From Dryas octopetala (lineage: Eukaryota; Streptophyta; Magnoliopsida; Rosales; Rosaceae): 64,000 nt of DNA. Position 1 is the stretch's first letter. Every line of letters begins with the position of its first letter. Below the pieces are notes generated by a model. That model was given only the letters and a program-made list of their open reading frames with translations. It ran no database searches and was not told the origin of the DNA. The stretch lies in NCBI GenBank assembly GCA_963921425.1, contig OY992833.1, forward strand, positions 29,498,698-29,562,697, given 5' to 3'. Positions 13,005 to 25,400 of this stretch are shown piece by piece. The position numbers were made by a program, and so were the translations under genes.

Positions 13005-13712
13005 TCTCAAACAAGTAAGAAGGAAGACCAGCAGTTCTAGAACTCTCAAGTTGTTGCTTGTGATTTTAGGTTGAATCAAGCAATTGGAAGCTGGAAAAGT
13101 TTGCTTTCTTGTAGTATCATGGCAAAGAATTGTAAATTTACTGCCTATAGTCACCAATTACAGTCCTGTTATTTGACGTTTTCTTGTTCATATCATATAC
13201 AGTGACCGTTAAGTCAGGAATGTGAAGATAACTGTTTGGAAATTCAAAAATTTTGGTCATCTCGATTTTCTTTTTCATCTATTTGGCTGCAAATTTGAGC
13301 AATACCCTGTTTTTACTTGAAATTGAAAACTTAGTCTTTGTACCAGGAAGATTTTATTAAGTTTTTAGGATGAACATTCCATAGGCCATAGGCCTTTTTC
13401 TTGGTAACTTTGGAGTGAAAAGCATGATTGAAGATCATACATGGGAGAAGAAATCACTACTATTACATTGAATTATTTCACATATTTTAGCATAATATTA
13501 CATTGAATTATCAAACAAGCATAACAAACTGGATTTTTATGATAAATGGAAACCCAGTTTCCTTGTCTGAAAAGCAAATTCGCATGTTCTTTGAAAACGT
13601 AGGAATCCTCCATCGTCCATGCCAAACAAATCGACCCCCAAAATTGTTTTGGGACAATTTTATTTTGGGAGCTAGCAACATGAATGCCTCTGGCGAGAGA
13701 GAGCCTGATAGA
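13005..13712. other. convergent 3' regions of the RING gene and LAR
   Basis: 708 bp between two stop codons of convergent genes. It should hold both 3' UTRs. No extra gene seen. Confidence 0.6.
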
Positions 13713-16700
13713 TCAAGCACAAGTGGCAGTGACTGCCCTGGGTTCAACCACTGTGGTTTTGGTGGAGATTTTGTTATCCTCAAGCTTGTCCCCCACTTTG
13801 AGAAGAAAGTCATTGAAGCACTCATCCAAGGTCCTGAAAGATTCTTCAGGGTAGAGAGTGCTCACTTCAACATCCTTAGGACCATCGATTGGGAAATTGG
13901 TCTGACACCCTTTGATAAAGATGTCATGTGTGAATGAGGCCACAATGCTTTCTGGTATACGATTCTCTGCACCAAGTATACATACGATACAATAAATGTT
14001 AAAGGAAGTTGGTATTACTTGCATGGTTATACGACTTGTACGTACATGCAGATGTTAAAGAGTCTAGACACCAAAGAGTTAGAACAAAATGTGACCTGCA
14101 GCTGCTGTCAGTAGGTCGTTTTCAGTGATGGTAACTCTGGGGAGGGTTCGACCAATTTTCTTCTCCCACAGGGATGCAAGCCCATTGATGTCGTATAAAT
14201 TGCAGGAGGGTCGAAAATGAACATTTTTGTTGAGGGTTCGGATGTCGTCCACCGTCTTCATGGTGAATTTTCCAATATCAGTGCCGTCTACGAAGTAGGC
14301 TGTGTACCAAAAAACCCATCCATCCAAATTCCAAAGGATTGGATTATCAAATATGAGTTTGGAATAATGAAACTAAAATTTGAACTCAGAATCTACTCCG
14401 ACAGAGTGCCAATATTAAAAGTAAATAAGTAAAAAGACCAAAGACCAACCATAATTGACCTTATGGAGTTCAAACATGACTACTTAATAGAGTTGTTTTG
14501 TTACACAGTATTATTAAGTGATTTTCACACAAATGTTGTTTATGAAGGCCAACCATTGCTGATTGTTGAACTGAAGTTACAAAAGCCAATCATGATTTAG
14601 GAAAGGTCAGCAGTTGTTGGCCTTCATAGAGTGTGAAGGTATTGCTCTACCTATAACACAAGGATTAATTTCATTGTACTTCTCCTTGCCAAATAGATAG
14701 GTGGAAGACTGGTAAGTAATGCGAGTGACTCAAAAGGCTCGAGGCCATCAACACCTTACTCGTCAAAGAAATTTGGACGTCTCTAACAGTAGGACCCAAC
14801 TAGTATGGTGGGTCTTAGTGTAACAAAGAGCAAAATCAGTCAAGGTCTTAGTGTAATAAAGCCGAAGTAGGAAAAGTCCAACCCAAATACATGGCCCACC
14901 CAGCTCATGTGGGCCCCATGTGCCGGATTTTTGTTTATGGGAATATCTTATTTTGGAAAAGAAAACATTTCTTACTACCAAAAACAGAAAAAAACTTCGA
15001 CCTTACTAGTTACTACCATTCGGTGTAACTTAAGCTTTTATTCGACCGCAGTTGATGTCGTGGCCTTTTAGTCTTTTACCTTGACTCATTTTTTTTTTGG
15101 TTACATGGCAGGCAAAAACGCCCAGAAGCAAAACTTTAGGTTGACTCATTGACGCAAGCCCAGAAAGCAAAATTTTTTTTCAGTCTTTTACCTTGACTCA
15201 TTGACGCAGCCCATACCCAACAAACTCTTTCTATTACTTTATTTTTTCTGAATACAATAAAAATAAGAATAATGCTATACTTACCACATTTCTTATACCA
15301 CATTCTTATACCATCTCACGTGTCATTACTTTATTGGACATAATTTTTCTTTTTCTTTTTGGGTTTTTCTTTTTATTTTTTAGTATCCAATGTATGAATG
15401 CCATGTAAGTTGCCACATAAGGTGGTATGAAATTATGGTATAAAAATGTGGTATATCTAGCACTACTGTAAAAATAATGATAATAATTCATAGGTTGCTT
15501 TCTAGGTTATCTTTTTATTTTTTATTTTTATGTTTTTCTAGGTTGCGTCATTGCCATATACAATATACTATAAAAAAAAAAACAAATTAGTTCTTGATAT
15601 ATTTGTATTTGATGAAAATTAAATTTTATTAAAAAGAAAAGGGAAAGTCTAAATTTTTATCTACTTTATGAAGGGTGGTGGACAAGTGATTTCCCTTTCT
15701 GAGTTGCGATGGATTGTTGTGTTCGGAATATTAGGACTTGAGAATTTTCAAACCATATGTACAGTTTTCCCATAATAGTTGGAATAAATATTAATATGCA
15801 CGCTCCAATTCACAAGTGATACCTTTGACGCTGCCATCACCGTAGATTTGGAACTGATCCAACGGTGGAAGAACCTCCGAGGGATGGGTGTTGTCAAAGT
15901 AGGGCCATGAAGCAATGGAATTGCAACAAATGTAAGTGTGGGGCACCCCAGATTTCTCAATCAACCGTCTAACTTTGCGCTTCTCATTGTACATGGTGAG
16001 CCCTGGTTCCACTGGATCAGCCCTGTCCACATCGTGTCCAAACTCTGATGGCAAGAACCTCTGCAACACAATTTTTGCCCAAAAATAAAAAATTAGCAAC
16101 ACATTAATATATACAACATGGCCTCTATATATATATATATATTTTTTTTTTTTATTGAACCCGAGTGTGTAGGAAAGAACTTTGTTCTCGGCCAATTAGA
16201 CCAACCCCAATTCACATTGCCTCCATATTTTGTGTTCTACATTTTTTGTTGTATATTTGTTTGTTAATATGAGAGAATTGAAGAAGTTTTAAAATTAAAA
16301 TCTGAGCTCTCCTTTTTTTTTTTTTTAAATCGTAGAAAGAAATAATACTAGACTAATAATTACATGGCATACCTTAATTGTGCCAGCAGCTTGAATGGCC
16401 TCGACTAGGGTGATCTGGTCCAAGATTGTTGCACCACCCACAGCTGATATTACTATCTCAATCTCATGCTCTTTTAGCATTTTCTCCATGAGTTTCTTAT
16501 CAGTCAACACCCCCTGAAAATAGTTAATTAAAACAGATGTTTATAAATTGGAGTTCGCCTTTGGTACAGTGTTGTATGGCATACAATTATATTTGATGGC
16601 AAAAAACATTAGTCAAACCTCAGGTCGATGCAAATCAAACACATAAAGCATGCGGTGGCAAGCAAATAGCAAAAGTTATTCTTAAACTGAATTTTGAAGC

Positions 16701-17114
16701 ATGTTAACTTTGCATGAGGTGTCAAGGAGTTGAAGCTCACACCTTAAATTTGCTAATTGGTCCTTAATAATTTCACAAATTATAAACACGCCCCAAAAAA
16801 GATTTCCAAATATGGGTCCTTAAGCTTGAGCAAAATGTGACTCTTACTAAATTGATGAAAGTAGGAGAGAAGTGGGTACATACATGTAAGATTATAGCGC
16901 CTTTGTCTTTGAGGGCTTTGATAGTGTCGGCCTTGTTGGAAGAGCGAGTTGGGCCGGGTCGGTCCAGAACATAAGTGGGTTGGCCAGCATCAAGGCTGGC
17001 TTCAGCTACAAACCTGCCGATGAAACCTGTGGCTCCAACAATGAGGACTCGGCAGCTGCCATGGCCGGCATGGCCATTATTCATGGTTGCAGAAACAGCA
17101 GGCGACACAGTCAT
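13713..17114 (-). CDS. LAR: leucoanthocyanidin reductase
   Basis: NADPH-dependent reductase that converts leucocyanidin to (+)-catechin in proanthocyanidin (condensed tannin) synthesis; cytosolic, in the short-chain/isoflavone-reductase-like family. Minus-strand exons: 17114-16884, 16513-16373, 16060-15823, 14299-14096, 13966-13713, giving 355 aa. Visible marks are the nucleotide-binding GATGFIG loop near the N-terminus and the three LAR signatures RFLP (RFLPSEFGHDVDRADP), ICCN (ICCNSIASWPYFDN) and THD (SFTHDIFIKG). The start MTVSP and the tail ending AVTATCA resemble rosaceous LAR1 from memory. All splice phases are consistent and no frame break is seen, so the gene looks functional. Intron 3 (15822-14300) is 1.5 kb and has gathered a MITE and a retroposition scar. 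A TATA-like box lies 145 bp upstream of the ATG. Confidence 0.96.
15081..15150 (-). mobile_element. 50-bp retroposition scar in LAR intron 3
   Basis: The 10-mer TTGACTCATT at 15081-15090 recurs at 15141-15150. The 50 bp between begin with poly-T then GGTTACATGG, so on the minus strand the insert ends CCATGTAACC plus poly-A. That is the layout of a severely truncated LINE/SINE copy with a target duplication. A second copy of the flanking TTTTACCTTGACTCATT segment near 15190-15202 shows a larger duplication at the same place. Confidence 0.5.
15268..15467. mobile_element. short MITE in LAR intron 3
   Basis: The left end AATGCTATACTTACCACATT and the inverted right end AGTGCTAGATATACCACATT are imperfect inverted repeats bounding about 200 bp of T-rich DNA. 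The arms also share TTATACCA-type blocks. No coding capacity; the superfamily is not assigned because no clear target duplication was seen. Confidence 0.6.
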
Positions 17115-17258
17115 GGCTACTATGGGATTTTACCCTTTTTTTCTTTACTATCGAACAAGTCTTTTTCTTCCAAGAAAATTTAAAAATGGGTTCTTCAATA
17201 TTTGGCTTATTAGAGACTAGCACGGTTGAGGATGCAAGTGTGTGAAGTTTTGGGTTAC

Positions 17259-17266
17259 TATATATA
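17259..17266 (-). promoter_or_regulatory. TATA box of LAR
   Basis: TATATATA on the minus strand, 145 bp upstream of the LAR ATG, inside CTATATATAGG. Placement fits a start site near 17235 and a 5' leader of about 120 nt, which contains no upstream gene. Inferred from position only. Confidence 0.5.
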
Positions 17267-17751
17267 GGTATAATATATGCTGCCCATGTTATATTATAGA
17301 AAGAGAGAGAGAGAGAGAGATTGGCGTACCTCTTTGGATTTGTTGCTAATTAACCAACGGGTGTGCTTTCAACATATTCCAAGCCCAGCTACCCTTCAAA
17401 CGGTTCTTGGTGTAGTGCATTTTTGCCATGCATCATGAAGTAAGTGATACCCACATCCACTCTCTCTCGTTTGACTCGTAGCTCACTCCTTCTATTTCAT
17501 GCATTGACTGATAGCTAGCTAAGAAGTTCTTGTTGCCATATACGAAAATGTTATAGTGTCACCCGAATTTACGGTTTGCTAATATAGCATTGTTATAGTA
17601 TCACCCAGTTTTACAGTTTGCTAATATAATATTGTTGTTATGTTATCATGCAAACAATGAATGTATTATTTAAATTTACACTTTAATAATATGAATTTCT
17701 TATATTGTTAAACTATTTGGTAACAAAACAATAATTCTCTTATAAATATAA

Positions 17752-18370
17752 GAATCATTTACACTTTATATCCTCAAGTATAGGTTATTTTTTACTTTGG
17801 TACCCGATATTCAAAACGTTTCAATGTGAAATCTAAAGTTTATAAAAATTGCAATATGCCTCTTCCGTTAACTTTTCTGTTAATTTTAACTGTATATAGC
17901 ATGTGTGAGATTCATTTACACTAATGAGGACAATAAATTTACGCTATGTGGAAAAAAAAATTAAAAAAGCCAGCTAAAATTGTATAAGTTAAAAAAATAA
18001 AAATCAATTAAAAAATTAAAAAAACAAAAAATTGGGAACAAAAGAGATGAGGGAGGAGGGAGAGGTAGGGATGAACGAGATAATTTTTATATTTAGTTTT
18101 AATGTTATTTTAAATATATAATAATTTAACTGTCTTTTTTATTTTTATTTTTTTTGTTTATTTGGTTTTTTTTTTTGTCCACTTGTCCACATAAGTGTAA
18201 ATGAATCACACATATGCTATATGTAGTCAAAATATATTAACAGCAAAGTTAATGAAATGGACACATTGCAATTTTCATAAACTTTAAATTTCACATTGAA
18301 ACGTTTTGAACATCGAATACCAAAATGAAAAACAATTTATACCTAAGGGGTGCAAAGTGTAATTCACCCT
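17752..18370. mobile_element. long-arm fold-back element
   Basis: About 200 bp at the left (from TCATTTACACTTTATATCC) reappears inverted at the right, ending GCAAAGTGTAATTCACCCT. The arms share AAAACGTTTCAATGTGAAAT exactly and CATTTACAC.. CCACATA-type blocks. The loop is A/T-rich with an AT-biased GAGGGAGGAGGGAGAGG stretch. Transcription through it would make a long imperfect hairpin. Ends are approximate. Confidence 0.65.
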
Positions 18371-19685
18371 AAATATAAATATAAATATATATATATGTAT
18401 ACACTTTTTTCTCCTTTCTGTTTTACGAGGTCAATTGACTTAATTTGAAGGATTTCCAGCTGGCCTATGAAAACATATGCTGTAAGCCTGTAACGTCAAT
18501 TGTGGAGTCTTAGAAACCTGAACCCAAATTTAATAGAGGTGCTCGGGGTCCTACATCGAGAATTAATTAATATGGAGCATTAGAGTCAAAATCTATGCAC
18601 AAATTACAAATCACGTGTTGTCGAGGCATGAAAAACGATGGTATGGCAATGTCATCTACTAGTAAAAGATCGAAAAATGCTTAACATAACCCTGTAATAT
18701 ATAAACCCTTGCTAAAGATACTTTCGAGGCTGATCAAAAATTTAATATTGCGTGCAAGTTATATTAGATAGAGAGCCTTAACAGTCAAGCTAAGAGATGA
18801 ACAAACATTATATTAGAAGCGCGTGTCCCACCTATAAATTATGTATATATAATTATATACCCTAACCCTACTATAAACATACACTATACAAATATAGAGT
18901 AAGTAGAGCCTAAACTTGCAATCTTTTTATACAAGCACAAGGGCCACGAGTTACGTACTATCATGAATATTCAACAGAAAAATAAAAAACATGATGAAAG
19001 CAACGAGCAAAAAACAGTTGGAGTACTCCTTGTCTTTCATGTCCTAACGGATGAGAAATGGTCTTAATAGACCACACATTTTCCTCAAGTGTTGTGCCAT
19101 GACCCACAAAAAAAAAAGTTGGCAAATGGCAGCTGATCCATTACTAATTCAATGGGATAAGCTCATCTACAAGTCTGCATGGCAGGGTTTTGAAATTGGG
19201 ATTGTGCTACCTTCCTGTGTCTTTAAATGAATCAGCACGTACAAATTTGCTTTTGCAGTTTCAGTTTTGGAGGTACAGACGCGTCTGCCAAGTTATTTCT
19301 TAGTTAAGCTGAAGTCAGGAGTATTGCTGACTGTATGTTGTGGTCATGAATACAGAGTTACAGAGTAAGTCGTGGGGCTTATCCCCTACCCACACACCAC
19401 TTTGATCAATTTGTTCCAGCTTTTTTTTTTTTTTTTTTTGGCCAAAAATTTGATCCCGCTTAATTAATAGGTATAGGAAATATATGTACATGAATATGTA
19501 TATATATATCTTGCTTAACTAATTACACACAGAACACATTGTACATCTTTTCCCTTGTCACATGCCTATCTGTTTTTCTTTCGTACAGCAGTGATTGATC
19601 GAATTAATTAAGCCTATACGATATCATTATTTCTTAAACCATTAATTGTTTCAAGTTTCAACAACCAAAGGTACCTACACCGCTA

Positions 19686-19713
19686 CACGCACCTGTACCC
19701 TTACAGGTGCGTG
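19686..19713. repeat. perfect 12-bp hairpin
   Basis: CACGCACCTGTA and its exact reverse complement TACAGGTGCGTG are separated by CCCT. It lies in otherwise AT-rich intergenic DNA with no neighbouring ORF. Confidence 0.6.
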
Positions 19714-20036
19714 ATGATCATACATATAGGATGCGAACATATATGGCTTCCATGGGCTGTAAGTTCAACCTTGTTAGGTATGAAATTATTGGCATCATAT
19801 ATGCTTTGCCGATCAAGATCGATAAACGATTTTATTTCTTGTAGTGTGACAACGTTGTTAACTTAAACAAATAAAAATGGTTAAATAACATGAAAGAGAG
19901 GAGAGAAATATGTGAGGTGTGATGCTTACAGCCACTGAGCTAGTAATGAGTATATAGATAGGGAGATTGGACAAGTACTAATGGCTAGAAAATTAACAAA
20001 GTAGGTGGGGGATGTTGAAAATTGTCATAAAATTAA

Positions 20037-20214
20037 GGCTAAAGTTCAATTTAGACATTAAACTATAGCGGGTATTTCAACTGTATTCAATATCTATAAA
20101 ATCATTCAAAAACATATCTCATCTAAAATCTAAATTGAAAAAAAAAAAAATTTTTTTTTTTACTCCTCACCACCTCCCACCCCCACCCGCCAGACCCTCC
20201 CTTTCCACTTACCT

Positions 20215-20283
<69 letters not shown>

Positions 20284-20717
20284 CTTCTTCTCCATGTCTA
20301 TTTTCTTTCTCGCGTGACTTCACACAGTCCGGCTGTGACCAGGCCAACTAGCACAGCACCATCAGTCTGCAACTCCTCTATCTCCCCTCGACCATCACTC
20401 TCTTCCTTCTCCTCTCATGCGCGACTCTCTCCCTATGCGCACCTCAGCACATCTAAGGCTGACCATTTCCCGGCGGCCCAAGGCCACTGGCAGATTGTGG
20501 TGGGGGTGGGGTCGGGAGGGGTTGGGTTGGGAAGGTTGACCGGAGAGAGGGAAGAGAGATAGAGTAAGAGATGGAGAGAGGTAAAAAAGGAAAAGAGGAA
20601 GAAAAATTCATTTTTTCAATTTAGATTTTAGATAGGGTATGTTTTTGAATGATTTTGTAGATGATGGATGCAGTTAAAATACTTTCTATAGTTGAGTGTC
20701 TAAATTGAACTTTAGCC
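20037..20717. mobile_element. Mutator-like MITE with CT-repeat and GC-rich core
   Basis: Terminal inverted repeat GGCTAAAGTTCAATTTAGAC with the 9-mer TAAAATTAA outside both ends (20028-20036, 20718-20726). The arms match for roughly 100 bp (both contain blocks of ATTCAAAAACATA type). The interior is unlike the AT-rich arms: a perfect 61-bp CT microsatellite at 20217-20277, then about 250 bp of GC-richer DNA with GGCGGCCCAAGGCCACTGGC. The GC-rich core could be a captured host fragment, but I recognise no protein in it. The termini match the family of 6326-6977. Confidence 0.85.
20217..20277. repeat. CT microsatellite
   Basis: Uninterrupted (CT)n of 61 bp inside the Mutator-like MITE; likely length-polymorphic. 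Confidence 0.95.
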
Positions 20718-20757
20718 TAAAATTAATTAAGTAACAAATTAAATAATATAGAAAATT

Positions 20758-21473
20758 AGGATTAAATACCAAATCCCAATAATTTTTTAGTATAGCATGA
20801 AGACCATATAATATTTCAATTGAACTACTAAATTTAAATGTAGTTTTTTAGATTAGGTCACAAATATGTTGGCCCCTTTGATTTTAGCCTTTTCCATTTG
20901 ACATTTTTGTCATTTGACCCACATATGATAGGTGTTAATTAAAATTTATAAGGTTTTGACAAAATTACTTTTGAAAAATTTGCTAATATAGTCTCAACTT
21001 CACATTTATTTGTGACTGTACGACACTCACAACTTCAAATTTAGTTGTGACTGAACGACAGTCACATCTAAGTTGTGAGACAATCACGGTTAAGTTGTGA
21101 CTTAATTAAATTATTTTTAGAGAAATTATACTACAATATAGTATAAATAGAAGTCAAAACAATATTTTTACTTAAAATAATACATAGTATAGTGGTGTGA
21201 GTTGTCTATTTCAATTTACCAAGACAGTCACAGTTAAGTTATGACTGGATTGATTTTTTTTTTTTAATACAATATAGTATAAATTAATGTAATATTTGTG
21301 ATGCAATATTTTTTTTTTGTAGTGACATGTGATGTAATATTTATAAATTTTAATACTTTTTACTTTATTATTTTGTTTGACTTTTTAACTAGTACCTAAT
21401 CTAAAATGCTATTTAATTTTGATATCTATACTAAAAAATTATTAAAATTTAGTAATTAAAATCAACGAACCTT
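20758..21473 (-). mobile_element. TA-rich dispersed repeat, copy A
   Basis: Read on the minus strand, this copy aligns from end to end with 62290-62838. Shared blocks include AATAGTTTTTTAGT or AATAATTTTTTAGT, TAGATTAGGTACTAGTT and CATTTGACATTTTTGTC. Its own two ends are imperfect inverted repeats around AATAATTTTTTAGTATA. The centre holds repeated GACAGTCACAGTTAAGTTGTGACT-like short motifs. A third copy is at 48731-49205. Non-coding; class unassigned, probably a MITE. Confidence 0.6.
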
Positions 21474-22487
21474 AAATAATATGGGAAACAAAAGACTCCC
21501 TCAATCTTATAGTATGGAAAAATAGAATGCTCCTCATTCAGCATGAGAAACATAATGCTCATTAACTAATCGAAATTTTGATTATTCAACTAATCAGCAC
21601 TCAAATCGGACGTGTCAATATCTAAATTATAAGTACCTACTAAAAGCAAATGATTGGTAATATAAAAATCCTCATTTATTTGGGTGCTAAATAAATAATC
21701 CTGGAGCTCTATTTACACTCGTGAAATGCTTACGTTTTTGGCAGAGCAGGTGTGAAAAATAATCCTTATCCCCTATTCCCTAATACCACCTACTTCCCAC
21801 GTCCCCATTGAACTGCCTTCAAAGATGAAGACGAAAACTTTCTTAAGAGGTTGAGAAAATAATAGGACAAGGACACAAAGAAGCCTGTCGGAAAAGCAAA
21901 ATCAATCCACATATACACGACTGCGCCATTTTCTGCATAAATTGGCACATCAGATGAGCACAATTAGAATCAAGTTGAGACACAATACAATATCTCATAT
22001 CATAAATTTTTGGAAATTTTGGTAGCATTTTGTAACCACATCAGGGAGAAGCCCCAGCAAGCATTCCATGTGTCACACAAAGATAACAGGCGCTGAAGGT
22101 GTAATAACTATTTGAAATTTATCAAAAAGAATCACATATCATTTCTGAAAAATTTCACATCCTGATTCCCCTCAAGTGGGAGGAGAAAATGATAAAAATT
22201 CAGGCTGCAAAGCACGTCTCCCCATTGGAACAACAATCATGGCAATGGGATAAGGAGAGAACAATTTTGTGAGAGTGAAGTTCATGTAATGGCCCATGCA
22301 TTTGTTTAACAGTATGTCCAACGATAACACAAGGGAGAGAGAGTGCATGCTTGAAAGTTTTGGGCCAAATTTCGCACCTTGTTTTTGCTTGAAGTGCCTC
22401 TCTACAAGGATAGTCCAAAAAGTGGCCGTCACCTTCGACAATTTTCCTTTTGTTCTTCTCCAGAAATCTCTTCGAGCTGCTCAAAAT
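21474..22487. other. intergenic and ILP1 3' UTR
   Basis: The right part (about 21840-22487) is the likely 3' UTR of ILP1 on the minus strand. The two ORFs just downstream of the ILP1 stop show no family match. Confidence 0.5.
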
Positions 22488-25400
22488 TCACAATGCCTCC
22501 CTAAGATGGAATGTCCTAGCTATGTCTCTAGCCTTGTCATACTCATTGAGGTCAACCAGCATTTTCTTCAATCTACGGGCAAGTCCACTAGTTTCACTTT
22601 GTGTCACACCCAGCGTATGCTTCTTTTCCAGAGTCCTTACCAGCGAGAGCACATAATCCACGAGTGCTTGCAACCTACGACTGCACAATTGTGATTGTTA
22701 TTTTTTTTCAGAAAAATGAATAGAAAGCATTCAACATGCAGTGAAGGACATTCAAAGTTATTTATCAATTTATATAACTCTTCTAGCAGTTAGTATATAA
22801 AACTTACGGTAGAAAAATAAGAACAATTAAAAAATGGAACCAAAAGGAAGGGGGAGGGGGAAGGAAAAATTATGCTAAAAGGACACTCAGCCAACAACAT
22901 TTTTAAGCCTGACATACAAACAAATTACAATTACAATTTGCAGTTCTAAGTCAACTAAAATCGTTCGACCAAAAAAAAAAAGTCAACTAAAATAGAGATG
23001 TTTGCTATTTCTTAAAAGGAATTTAGAGTTGGTAAATGATAAACAACAATTAGGTACCAAGAAGTGTTTCACCATGGTCAGAGTGTCAGGTTAGCTCAAC
23101 ACAGTACAGATAGAAAGCATATTATTGTGAGGCTACACTACAGTTCTGGAAAAATAAAATGTTTATGCTCCTTAGTCTTCCCTCAGATATATTTTCTTTG
23201 ATTTTCTCTCAATTCTTTTCATAGGAAATTTCCTCACTGTTTGAGGCTACACCTAACTGCAATTTAATGTGATGTTCAAACCATGTAAAAGCAACAAATG
23301 GTTTTTTTAACCAATCAGAGATGGTAACCTCAACTAGTGCTAAAAGTCCCTTAACATGTAATGATCTTCAGTAACTTGCTTGCAAAGGCAGGCAAGACCT
23401 TGGACAAGGTGTTTGGGGCAGGAGATGGTGATATTTGGCGTCAATTTGAAGCACCAGATTAATTGGGTTAAAACATCACATTCTTTACACAATTAGTTAA
23501 AGTCAAGTGTGCACCACAGGCATAGGACACAGAGATGAGTAGCCCTGATTAACATACTTAGCATTGTATATCAGATGAGTTCTTAGAAAGAAAAAAAACC
23601 TGATGCATGGAAGTAGTCTATGTTAGTTGATAATGCAACATGAGATATTTTGAATGACAGAGAACTTAATGTTATTAAAATACAATGGTCATTAGCAATA
23701 CCTACGGTCTCCCGTGACATTTGCACCTGCCCAAACCCCAGATAGAGAAGCAACAATCCTTTCGGTTCTTGTAATTGCATCATGAACATTTCCAGCAATG
23801 CTTCGAACATGAGGTAGAACTTTGCCACACAAAAGCTCCTCAATAGCAAGCTTCTCTACAACCGGCAAAGCAAGGATTTCTTTCCAGACGCAGATATTTT
23901 TCATCAAACGAACCGACATGCCAAATCGATACGCTGCAACTCGTGCTGCATTTGGCACTGCTTTCAATACAAGTGGGCTCCAGGTTGGGACCTATACATT
24001 GGAAATTATGAAAAAAATCAATATCAAATCTGTGTACATTCATGGATCATAATTTCTCACACTTACAATCTAGAGTTGACTGCAGATAAGGAATATAAGT
24101 TAGAATAAATAAGTAAACAGGAACCCATATCCTGTGAATATGCCTGCTTAAATGTCTTAAAATTTAGTTTGATAATTAAAAATTATACCATTAGATTAGT
24201 GACAGCATCGGCCAGACGGGTACGAATAGCAACTAATAAATCTGCAAGAGCCTCACTGGAAGGTGGAACATAATCTGTGATCAAGCTTGTGGCAGCAACT
24301 GCATTGTTTGTCTCTCGTGTACTGAGAATATCCCAGCAGTGAGCAATATGGTGATGCAAAATGGGTAATGCAACCTTTTCCACCAGTTCAGGGACAAGGT
24401 TAGCATCAGCATCATCAGATGCAAAGTCACTTCTATCCTCCAGTAAACCATAATCCATTAGCAATGAATGCCTGAACATGGGAAAAGAATCAAATTTGGA
24501 GAATGGAAATATGCCAGAAGCACTGCATCTGTGTGCGATTCAGTGTTCATTTATAAAAAGATATATTATGGCTAATGCCTTAACCAAGCAGGCTACACCC
24601 AACAAAAGAAGCAAGTCTGTCTAGAAATTATGAAATACATGGAAATAAATTATGAACAAGTACCAGCTCATAGTTAGAAAATCTGTTTTTTCGCGTAGGG
24701 GGTCCCACTTCAAGAGCTCCAGCCTTACATATGGAGAGAATAAAACAGGAGCACTTAATGACATGTAAGCATCACGGTAGCTTGATGCATACTCTCTCTT
24801 CCATTCTTCAAACATTTCTTTGACCACTGAAAGTTGGGAATATTCCTCTGCTGCATCAGCAAAAACTTGAGCAGCAGTCTCGAGCACCAACTGGCGGTGA
24901 TTTTGGTACACTTCACTCTCACTTTCACTCTCATCAGTGCTTGATTCCCCTTCTATTGTTTGATTTGAACTGTCCACTTCCATGGATGAAAGTCTCTTAG
25001 ATTCGTACATTTTTTTCCTGCGTTGATGAGCCTCGGCCCTACCTTTCATATTCATACGTTTCTGAAGGTTCATATCTCTACCAAATTCATCTAACTTCAC
25101 TGGTAGATTTGTTTGTTCTCTCACAGCAGCAGATGCAGCCAGTGCTGCACTTCTAGCAGCTGCAATTACTTCAGCACTACTACCTTCTTTACTGAAAATA
25201 GACTGTGCTGCTTTTACGGCTGCTTCTACTTCCATCATTTCATCATCATTATCAGCACTTCTTCTTTTCAAAGTAGCTGATGCACGTTTTTCATGAAGTT
25301 TCTTCATTTCCTCTTCAAGCTCCTCTATAAGGTGACCTTTATCCTGAAAATAAAGAATTACAGCACACAGATAAGTTCGAGTCAACAAGCAATTCGACCT

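Larger units (their letters stand above)
17267..20036. other. intergenic upstream of LAR
   Basis: Contains a GA microsatellite near 17300-17320, the fold-back element 17752-18370 and a small perfect hairpin at 19686-19713, all listed separately. A poly-T tract followed by GGCCAAAAA near 19420 resembles the retroposition scars but shows no target duplication. No gene seen. Confidence 0.5.

Noticed and set aside
20135-20562. Ser/Leu-repeat frame and following 82-codon frame
   Set aside because: The first is a CT microsatellite translation; both lie inside the Mutator-like MITE and show no domain.
22172-22484. Two minus-strand frames of 89-94 codons directly after the ILP1 stop
   Set aside because: Most likely 3' UTR; ILP1 already ends with its normal C-terminus.
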